This document shows, piece after piece, positions 1 through 4,760 of a DNA stretch of 7,522 bases. The stretch covers positions 1 through 7,522 of the forward strand of contig JAFVSB010000075.1 of assembly GCA_017503945.1 (NCBI GenBank). Reading direction: 5' to 3'. The notes beneath the pieces are model-generated. The model saw only the letters and a list, made by a program, of their open reading frames with translations. It had not been told where the DNA came from and searched no databases. Source of the DNA: Clostridia bacterium. GTDB lineage: Bacteria; Bacillota; Clostridia; UMGS1810. Each line of letters begins with the position of its first letter. Position 1 is the first letter of the stretch. A program made the position numbers and the translations under genes.

Positions 1-356
1 CCTGGAAAAAGGTTGAAGCTGAGCTCAAAGTTGATGATGTTATCGATTGCAAAATCGTAAGAATTGTACCCTTTGGTGCATTTGCCGAAATCTATCCCGG
101 TGTTGATGGTCTCATTCACATCTCTCAGGTTGCTGACAAGAGAATCGGCAAGGTTGAAGATGAACTCACTGTTGGTCAGCATGTTCAGGCGAAGGTTGTT
201 GAAATCGATCTCGAAGCTCAGAAAATCGGTCTCAGCATCAGAGCTCTCATTGCTCCTGCTGCACCTGCAGAGGAAGAAACCCCTGTAGCTGAAGAGGCAT
301 CTGTAGCTGAAGAGGCACCTGTAGCTGATGAAGCTCCCGAAGCAGACGCAGAATAA
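1..356 (+). CDS. rpsA: Ribosomal protein S1-type RNA-binding protein, C-terminal part (5' end outside window)
   Basis: The reading frame is open from the left edge (first full codon at 3) to TAA at 354-356, giving 117 residues. Residues about 10-82 form one complete S1 (OB-fold) RNA-binding domain: the signature FGAFAEI..GVDGLIHISQ lies at 24-42 and the closing strand KIGLSIRAL at 74-82. S1 proteins bind mRNA on the 30S subunit and help initiation. The domain is followed by an acidic tail of Ala, Glu, Pro and Val ending the protein, with no further domain, so this is the last S1 repeat. In many Clostridia S1 is either free-standing or fused behind IspH (HMBPP reductase); the upstream part needed to tell is not in the window. 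A single S1 domain also occurs in other RNA-binding proteins (for example PNPase), but the low-complexity acidic tail fits clostridial S1 best. A hairpin terminator lies 22 bases downstream. Confidence 0.8.
   Translation, partial: WKKVEAELKVDDVIDCKIVRIVPFGAFAEIYPGVDGLIHISQVADKRIGKVEDELTVGQHVQAKVVEIDLEAQKIGLSIRALIAPAAPAEEETPVAEEASVAEEAPVADEAPEADAE
282..335 (+). repeat. Three in-frame 18-bp repeats coding the acidic tail of the S1 protein
   Basis: Units at 282-299, 300-317 and 318-335 each encode a hexapeptide of the form (P/S)VA(E/D)EA. The first two units differ by a single base; the third differs at a few more positions. This is a short tandem coding repeat that yields a flexible, negatively charged C-terminal tail. 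Copy number probably varies among relatives through replication slippage (inference). Confidence 0.85.
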
Positions 357-377
357 TTAGTTTTAATATTCAATAAC

Positions 378-424
378 AAAAGGCTGTTGCAGGTGCATAA
401 GATGTATTGCGACAGCCTTTTCTT
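378..424 (+). terminator. Rho-independent terminator after the S1 gene
   Basis: The arms 378-391 and 408-421 form a 14-bp stem (one G-U pair) around a 16-base loop, and the stem runs into TTTTCTTT. It lies between the S1 stop codon (356) and the next start (442), so it should end the S1 transcript. No convincing separate promoter for the next gene is visible in the remaining gap, so some read-through may feed it. Confidence 0.8.
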
Positions 425-441
425 TAAGGGTGTGAAATATA

Positions 442-1245
442 ATGAAAAATCTATCAAAAGCTTTCATTGTGATTGCAATTTGCATCAGCATGGCGATTTC
501 GTCAGTTGTCTCATTTGCTTCCACCGACACACTCACCATGGTTGAAAACATCATTGCAGGAAAGCAGGATAAGCTCATTTTTGCCACTATTGTGTCGATA
601 GGCAACAATATCTGCTCAGTAGAGGTAATGGAAGAAATCGGTGAAGACAAAAAAGCCGAAGCCGACTCAGACACTGACGGCAGAGGTGACGCCAAGTCAA
701 TTGTTGGTGAAAAAATAGAGGTTGAGGGTCTCAGGTCATATATGTATTATGATGGCTTTGACCATCGTCCCAAAATAGGTGATAACCTTCTTTTGTCACT
801 CACCTTCAGCGGCAATACCTACAAAATCAAAAACGGTGCATTTTATGTAAATGCGGCAAGTCACGACACCTTCAATTTCATTGTGCCCGACACCATTGAT
901 AATACCCCCGGTGCTATGGAGCTCACAGCACTGTATCGCTTTGTTGGCTCAAACGGCAAAAATGCCGACTACTCTATCAGAGACTCAGTGGTATACACTC
1001 ACGACACTGCCAACAATGGCGTAGAAATCAGAATCACTGAGCAAGAGGGCATCTCTTTTGTCAATGAAAAGGGCGAGACCACCAAAGAAGCCGAATCGGG
1101 AATTCCGGCAGATTCAGAAGCAAACAATCATGACTATGGCAACCGCTGGATATGGGCGGCTGTGATATTAGTGTTTGGCAGTGCTGTTGGATTGTTGGTT
1201 GTGAACATGATATTGAAATATGAAAAAAGGTCTGAATCAAAATGA
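442..1245 (+). CDS. Unrecognised exported protein with signal peptide and C-terminal membrane anchor
   Basis: I do not recognise this 267-residue protein. Residues 1-27 look like a Sec signal peptide (Lys near the start, hydrophobic core, end at SFAS). Residues about 236-258 form one hydrophobic helix followed by a basic tail (KYEKRSESK), so the predicted topology is a large external domain anchored by its C-terminal helix (type I). The external part is rich in predicted beta strands, with an internal acidic stretch near 69-83 (EDKKAEADSDTDGRGD) and a low-complexity Glu/Ala/Ser segment just before the helix. The region around 45-130 has a compact beta-barrel look, but I cannot assign a family. 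The start is supported by AAGGGTG upstream. Its stop overlaps the next start as ATGA (1242-1245), implying translational coupling with the Nudix gene. It is a real gene by coding pattern, overlap and topology; its function is unknown. Confidence 0.8.
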   Translation: MKNLSKAFIVIAICISMAISSVVSFASTDTLTMVENIIAGKQDKLIFATIVSIGNNICSVEVMEEIGEDKKAEADSDTDGRGDAKSIVGEKIEVEGLRSYMYYDGFDHRPKIGDNLLLSLTFSGNTYKIKNGAFYVNAASHDTFNFIVPDTIDNTPGAMELTALYRFVGSNGKNADYSIRDSVVYTHDTANNGVEIRITEQEGISFVNEKGETTKEAESGIPADSEANNHDYGNRWIWAAVILVFGSAVGLLVVNMILKYEKRSESK

Positions 1246-1778
1246 TTAAAGCTGAAAAAACTATAGAGCGAAATGTGATATACAAGGGCCGAGTACTTGA
1301 ATATGTGCTCGACACGGTAGATGTTGACGGCAGCCTCGCCACCAGAGAAATGGTGCTTCATCCGGGCGGAGTAGGCGTGCTTGCAATAGATGAGCATGGT
1401 TATGCCTATCTTGTGCGCCAGTTTCGCAAGCCATATGATGATGTAATCTGTGAAATCCCCGCCGGCAAGCTCGACCCCAATGAGCCCCCTGAGCAGTGCG
1501 GCAAAAGAGAGCTTACTGAGGAGACGGGTCTCGTTGCAAAATCGCTTGTTTCTCTCGGCAAATTCTATCCGTCGGTGGGCTATACCAATGAGGTCATTCA
1601 TCTCTACCTTGCCACCGAGTTTTCATTTGGCGATGCCAACCCCGATGATGATGAGTTTGTCGATGTGGAGAAGATTGCATTTGACGAGCTTTGCAGCATG
1701 GTGATGTCTGGCGAAATTAAAGACGGCAAAACCATAGCCGCAGTGCTCAAGGCAAAGAATATTCTGGATAGTAAATGA
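1242..1778 (+). CDS. nudF: Nudix hydrolase, ADP-ribose pyrophosphatase type
   Basis: The product has 178 residues and a perfect Nudix box at residues 75-97: Gly75, five residues, Glu81, seven residues, Arg89-Glu90, then Leu-Thr-Glu93-Glu94-Thr-Gly96-Leu97. The Glu residues bind the Mg2+ needed for pyrophosphate cleavage. The preceding EIPAGK at 71-76 and the downstream SVGYTNE at 111-117 are typical of the ADP-ribose pyrophosphatase subgroup, which splits ADP-ribose to AMP and ribose 5-phosphate in the cytoplasm and clears reactive ADP-ribose. The length is typical for the group. It overlaps the upstream membrane-protein gene by four bases, and an ATGA at its own stop overlaps a possible start of the SDR gene. 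The family is secure; ADP-ribose as main substrate is inferred from the motif context, and other NDP-sugars are possible. Confidence 0.92.
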   Translation: MIKAEKTIERNVIYKGRVLEYVLDTVDVDGSLATREMVLHPGGVGVLAIDEHGYAYLVRQFRKPYDDVICEIPAGKLDPNEPPEQCGKRELTEETGLVAKSLVSLGKFYPSVGYTNEVIHLYLATEFSFGDANPDDDEFVDVEKIAFDELCSMVMSGEIKDGKTIAAVLKAKNILDSK

Positions 1779-1792
1779 AACGGGGATTTAAT

Positions 1793-2521
1793 ATGACACA
1801 CACAGCCTTCATAACAGGCGGCACCAAAGGTATTGGCAAAGAGTGCACCGAAGCTTTTCTTGCCAAAGGTTATAATGTTGTTGCAACCTATAGGTCAGAT
1901 GATGCCGCGGCCAATGCACTGCGCACATCTCATATTGGTAAGAACCTTGAGGTAGTAAAATGCAATGCAGCAGATTTCGAACAGACCAAAGCTTGCTGGC
2001 AGCTTGTGACCGAGCGTTTTGGAGGTGCCGACATCATCATAAACAATGCAGGCATCTCTCAGCAAAAGGTGTTTTGTGATATAACGCGCAGTGAATGGGA
2101 TGAAATGTTCGATGTGAACATCGGCTCAGCTTACAACACTGTCAAGTGTGCCTATGATTATTTGGTCGGATGCAAATGGGGGAGAATAATCAATGTATCT
2201 TCCATATGGGGGATAGCTGGTGCTTCGTGCGAAGTTCACTACAGTGCATCAAAGGCAGCCCTCATTGGCTTTACCAAAGCTCTTGCCAAAGAACTGGGTC
2301 CATCGCACATCACTGTCAATTGTGTTGCACCCGGCGTCATCGATACTGACATGAACTCTCACCTTGAAGCCGATGATGTGGCAGCTCTTTGCGAAGAAAC
2401 TCCCTTGCAGCGCATAGGAAGTGCTGCCGAGGTGGCTTCGCTCATATGTTATCTTGCATCAGATGATGCAGCTTTCATCACAGGACAGGTCATAAGTCCA
2501 AATGGTGGCATTATAATTTGA
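1793..2521 (+). CDS. ymfI: Short-chain dehydrogenase/reductase, probably EF-P 5-aminopentanone reductase (YmfI type)
   Basis: This is a classical SDR of 242 residues. It has the cofactor motif TGGTKGIG at 8-15, NNAG at 84-87, the catalytic set Asn109, Ser137, Tyr150, Lys154, and the usual ending FITGQVISPNGG. Such enzymes are cytoplasmic NAD(P)H-dependent reductases, often labelled FabG. The catalytic loop reads SSIWGIAGASCEVHYS (136-151), which from memory matches Bacillus YmfI rather than true FabG. YmfI reduces the 5-aminopentanone group on a lysine of elongation factor P to 5-aminopentanol. I therefore favour a YmfI-like role, with FabG-like acyl reduction as the alternative. I chose ATG 1793 because GGGG sits seven bases before it and the protein then starts at the normal family position. 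An in-frame ATG at 1775 overlaps the Nudix stop and would add six residues (MKRGFN). There is no fab gene cluster nearby, which also argues against a dedicated FabG. Confidence 0.8.
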   Translation: MTHTAFITGGTKGIGKECTEAFLAKGYNVVATYRSDDAAANALRTSHIGKNLEVVKCNAADFEQTKACWQLVTERFGGADIIINNAGISQQKVFCDITRSEWDEMFDVNIGSAYNTVKCAYDYLVGCKWGRIINVSSIWGIAGASCEVHYSASKAALIGFTKALAKELGPSHITVNCVAPGVIDTDMNSHLEADDVAALCEETPLQRIGSAAEVASLICYLASDDAAFITGQVISPNGGIII

Positions 2522-2522
2522 T

Positions 2523-2576
2523 AAAAAACAAAAAGGACAAAATCCTCAGATGGGATTTTTGTCCTTTTTGTTTTTT
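2523..2576 (+). terminator. Long A/T-tract hairpin terminator after the SDR gene
   Basis: The left arm 2523-2545 and right arm 2553-2576 pair over about 23 bp with a single one-base bulge and a seven-base loop. The arms contain A-tracts and matching T-tracts around a GGAC/GTCC core. It begins right after the SDR stop and ends the upstream three-gene unit. The arms are near-symmetrical, so the structure could also act on the opposite strand, though no convergent gene is seen. Confidence 0.9.
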
Positions 2577-2618
2577 GAAATTTTAGCAAAGATTTTGTCG
2601 AAACCATCATTTTGACAA

Positions 2619-2647
2619 TTGATATTCTGAAGAATTTTTGCTATAAT
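2619..2647 (+). promoter_or_regulatory. Sigma-A promoter P1 for the Lrp-type regulator
   Basis: A -35 box TTGATA (2619-2624) is separated by 17 bases from a perfect -10 box TATAAT (2642-2647), preceded by TGC, making an extended -10. Transcription would start near 2654 and leave a leader of about 90 bases before the TTG start codon. A better -35 hexamer, TTGACA at 2612-2617, is 24 bases away and so wrongly spaced. Confidence 0.75.
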
Positions 2648-2687
2648 AAAAATATACCAAATAAATTTTTGATTTTTCAATGATATA

Positions 2688-2716
2688 TTTACTTTTTTAT
2701 TCCTTTTTAATATAAT
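2688..2716 (+). promoter_or_regulatory. Possible second promoter P2 for the Lrp-type regulator
   Basis: TTTACT (2688-2693), a 17-base spacer and a perfect TATAAT (2711-2716) form a weaker candidate nearer the gene, starting transcription near 2723 with a leader of about 20 bases. The region is very AT-rich, so a chance match is possible. Confidence 0.4.
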
Positions 2717-2730
2717 TAGATTAGAAAATT

Positions 2731-2738
2731 GAGGTGAG
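2731..2738 (+). promoter_or_regulatory. Ribosome binding site that points to a TTG start
   Basis: GAGGTGAG (2731-2738) sits with its AGGTGA core five bases before TTG at 2743. The alternative GTG at 2734 lies inside this site and so has no proper Shine-Dalgarno sequence of its own. This decides the start of the regulator in favour of TTG. Confidence 0.75.
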
Positions 2739-2742
2739 ATTT

Positions 2743-3186
2743 TTGGATGCTATTGATTATGAAATCTTAACTTGTCTTAAAGAAAACGCAAGAGAGAATG
2801 CTACCAACATAGGTGCAAAAATCAATCTTTCCACATCAGCTGTGATAGAACGCATCAAAAAGCTTGAAAGCTCAGGCCTTATCAAGCAATACACTGCCAT
2901 AATAAATCAGAGCCTTCTGGGCAGAGATCTGAGTGCTTTCATCACAGTCAGGCTTGAACACCCCCAGCATTATGAAAATTTTGTAAAAAAAGTCAAAGAC
3001 AACCCATCCATCACAGAGTGCTACTACATAGCAGGTGATTTTGATTTTATTCTTAAAGTGGTAACTGACCGCAGAAAAAATCTCGAAGAGATTCTTAACG
3101 GCATAAAATCCATAGACGGTGTTTCTCTCACAAGAACATCGGTGGTGCTTTCAGAAAATAAAAATGAGGTTTGTATTCTTCCTTAA
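2743..3186 (+). CDS. Lrp/AsnC-family transcriptional regulator
   Basis: The product has 147 residues from a TTG start, beginning MDAIDYEIL, the usual Lrp-type opening. Residues about 2-60 form the winged helix-turn-helix DNA-binding domain (recognition helix around STSAVIERIKKLESSG, 30-45). Residues about 65-138 form the RAM/AsnC effector domain, with the typical GDFDFILKV at 98-106. Family members assemble as dimers and octamers, bind AT-rich DNA, and respond to amino acids or other small molecules. The length is normal (about 150). The gene has its own promoter region and lies 56 bases before pntAA on the same strand with no terminator between, so it is probably co-transcribed with the transhydrogenase genes, regulates them, or both (inference). 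Lrp-type genes also often sit beside alanine dehydrogenase, a relative of PntAA domain I. The effector cannot be read from the sequence. Confidence 0.92.
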   Translation: MDAIDYEILTCLKENARENATNIGAKINLSTSAVIERIKKLESSGLIKQYTAIINQSLLGRDLSAFITVRLEHPQHYENFVKKVKDNPSITECYYIAGDFDFILKVVTDRRKNLEEILNGIKSIDGVSLTRTSVVLSENKNEVCILP

Positions 3187-3207
3187 AAAAATAATTGGTA
3201 AAACAAT

Positions 3208-3219
3208 ATTTTATAAAAT
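3208..3219. promoter_or_regulatory. 12-bp AT palindrome before pntAA, possible operator
   Basis: ATTTTATAAAAT at 3208-3219 is a perfect palindrome in the gap between the regulator gene and pntAA, about 10 bases before the pntAA ribosome binding site. Lrp/AsnC proteins favour AT-rich dyads, so it could be an operator. It is A/T only and short, so it could also be chance. No well-spaced promoter is visible in this gap. Confidence 0.25.
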
Positions 3220-3242
3220 TTTTAGAAAAGGTGGTAAAAAAG

Positions 3243-4400
3243 ATGGTTATTGGTATCCCAAAAGAGATTATGCATGGTGAGGGCAGAGTGTCTGCAATCC
3301 CCGAGACAGTTTCGCTTCTCAAGGCAGAAGGTTTTGATGTTTTGGTTGAAAACACCGCAGGCGAAGGTGCACTTTTTTCTGATGCTGACTATGCAGCAGC
3401 AGGCGCCACAATGATAGCCGATGTAGAAGAACTCTATGCAAAATCAGACATCATCCTCAAGGTTAAAGAGCCTCAGTTCAACGAAGCAAAAGGCAAACAC
3501 GAGGTAGATATGATGCACGAAGGTCAATACCTCATCACATTTATTCATCCCGCATCACCTGTCAATCATGAAATGGTTAAAAACATGGCTGCAAAGGGAG
3601 TAATCAGTCTCACTCTCGATGGTGTTCCCCGTATTTCGAGAGCACAAAAGATGGACGCGCTCTCGTCAATGAGCACATGTGCAGGCTACAAAGGCATTTT
3701 GATGGCTGCAAACGATTTGAAAAAATTCATTCCACCAATTTTCTGTGCAGTAGGTCAGGTAAGACCATGTAATGTGCTGGTTATCGGTACAGGTGTTGCA
3801 GGTCTTCGTGCGCTTGCCACAGCCAAGGGCCTTGGTGCTATTACATATGCAGCCGACATTCGTCCTGCAGCAGCAGAGCAGGCTATGAGCCTTGGCGCAA
3901 AAATTGTAGACACAGGCGTTCCTGCCGAGATAGCAGTAGGTGAGGGCGGATATGCCAATGCACTGAGCGAAGAATGGCTTGTAAAAGAAAGAGCAGCTCT
4001 TGCCGACACAATAAAAGATATGGACATCATCTTCTGTTCAGCTCTTGTTCCCAGTAAGCTTGCTCCTGTCATTCTTACCGAAGAGCTTGTAAAAACAATG
4101 AAGCCCGGCTCTGTTATCGTCGACATTTCCATCGATCAGGGCGGCAACTGCGCCATCACAGACCCCGGTGACACCACAGTTAAGCATCAGGTTACAATCG
4201 AAGGTGTAAAGAATATTCCGGGTATGCTTCCCACAAGCTCCACATGGATGTTCTCACACAATATCTATAACCTCGTGAAATATCTTGCCAAAGACGGCAC
4301 AATCAGCCTTGATATGAATGATGATATTGTCAAAGGCATTCTCACTACCATCAATGGTGAAATCGTTCACAAGGGTGCTCTTGAAGCAATGAATAAATAA
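3243..4400 (+). CDS. pntAA: NAD(P) transhydrogenase subunit alpha part 1 (domain I, NAD(H)-binding)
   Basis: The product has 385 residues, starting MVIGIPKEI from ATG 3243 behind AAAGGTGG (3227-3234). It is the soluble domain I of proton-translocating transhydrogenase, which binds NAD(H) and exchanges hydride with NADP(H) on domain III. Visible features are the AlaDH/PNT N-terminal domain; the RQD loop with Arg130, Gln135 and Asp138 correctly spaced (SRAQKMDALSSM), which distinguishes transhydrogenase from alanine dehydrogenase; the Rossmann motif GTGVAG at 182-187; and the acidic residue Asp205 at the end of strand 2, as expected for NAD. GSVIVDISIDQGGNC also matches the family. It lacks the membrane helices fused here in E. 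coli PntA, so this is the split three-gene arrangement known from Rhodospirillum. A frame-compatible longer start at 3195 has no ribosome binding site and was set aside. pntAB follows after 66 bases. Confidence 0.95.
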   Translation: MVIGIPKEIMHGEGRVSAIPETVSLLKAEGFDVLVENTAGEGALFSDADYAAAGATMIADVEELYAKSDIILKVKEPQFNEAKGKHEVDMMHEGQYLITFIHPASPVNHEMVKNMAAKGVISLTLDGVPRISRAQKMDALSSMSTCAGYKGILMAANDLKKFIPPIFCAVGQVRPCNVLVIGTGVAGLRALATAKGLGAITYAADIRPAAAEQAMSLGAKIVDTGVPAEIAVGEGGYANALSEEWLVKERAALADTIKDMDIIFCSALVPSKLAPVILTEELVKTMKPGSVIVDISIDQGGNCAITDPGDTTVKHQVTIEGVKNIPGMLPTSSTWMFSHNIYNLVKYLAKDGTISLDMNDDIVKGILTTINGEIVHKGALEAMNK

Positions 4401-4417
4401 TATTAAAAAATCAAATT

Positions 4418-4448
4418 ACACCAATCCGCACATTGTGCGGATTGGTGT
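4418..4448 (+). promoter_or_regulatory. Perfect intercistronic hairpin between pntAA and pntAB
   Basis: The arms 4418-4431 and 4435-4448 are exact 14-bp complements around a three-base ATT loop. No T-tract follows, so it is not a standard terminator. The pntAB ribosome binding site GGAGG (4456-4460) begins only seven bases after the stem. It may protect the 3' end of the pntAA message, tune the ratio of PntAA to PntAB/PntB, or work as a partial attenuator (inference). Confidence 0.75.
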
Positions 4449-4466
4449 GTATCATGGAGGATTATT

Positions 4467-4760
4467 ATGGGAATTGTACTGATACTCATATTTATAATAG
4501 CGGCAATTGTTGGTTATTTCATCATCAACAAAGTGCCCACACTTTTGCACACTCCCCTTATGTCGGGCATGAATGCTCTTTCGGGAATCACAGTTTTGGG
4601 AGCACTCACCACCATAGCTGTAGCGGTAAAGAACTATAGCTCTGTACTGAGCACCATCATCGGCATTCTTGCCATCATTTTTGCCATGGTAAATGTGGTC
4701 GGCGGTTTTGCCGTAACAGGCAGAATGCTCAGAATGTTCAAATCAAAGGAGGACAAATAA
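4467..4760 (+). CDS. pntAB: NAD(P) transhydrogenase subunit alpha part 2 (membrane domain IIa)
   Basis: This is a small 97-residue membrane protein with three hydrophobic helices at about 2-20, 36-53 and 58-78. It carries the family signature HTPLMSGMNALSGI (28-41) and the ending NVVGGFAVTGRML (76-88), both characteristic of PntAB. It provides the first helices of membrane domain II, which together with PntB forms the proton channel. The length matches split-type PntAB proteins. GGAGG lies six bases before the start. The stop codon (4758-4760) directly abuts the ATG of pntB, so the two membrane subunits are tightly coupled. The residue after NAL in the signature is Ser39, at a position where, from memory, some homologues such as Thermus have a channel histidine. 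Confidence 0.93.
   Translation: MGIVLILIFIIAAIVGYFIINKVPTLLHTPLMSGMNALSGITVLGALTTIAVAVKNYSSVLSTIIGILAIIFAMVNVVGGFAVTGRMLRMFKSKEDK

Noticed and set aside
438..443. TATAAT as a -10 promoter box before the membrane-protein gene
   Set aside because: It overlaps the ATG start codon itself and has no -35 box at proper distance, so a transcript from it would lack the start codon.
1134..1601. Antisense open frame across the membrane-protein and Nudix genes
   Set aside because: It has no ribosome binding site or recognisable protein features, and it lies opposite a strongly supported Nudix gene.
2612..2617. Perfect TTGACA as the -35 box of the regulator promoter
   Set aside because: It is 24 bases from the TATAAT at 2642, far from the 17-base optimum. 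TTGATA at 2619 has exactly 17 and an extended -10 supports it.
3195..3242. Upstream extension of PntAA to an in-frame start at 3195
   Set aside because: It adds 16 residues absent from the family, lacks a ribosome binding site and would run through the real one (AAAGGTGG at 3227-3234).
3243..4400. Alanine dehydrogenase as identity of the 385-residue protein
   Set aside because: The fold is shared, but the RQD loop of transhydrogenase domain I is intact and the two following genes encode the transhydrogenase membrane and NADP-binding parts.
4418..4450. Hairpin between pntAA and pntAB as a transcription terminator
   Set aside because: The stem is followed by GTATCATGGAGG rather than a T-tract, and the downstream genes belong to the same enzyme, so it is better treated as an intercistronic regulatory or stabilising structure.
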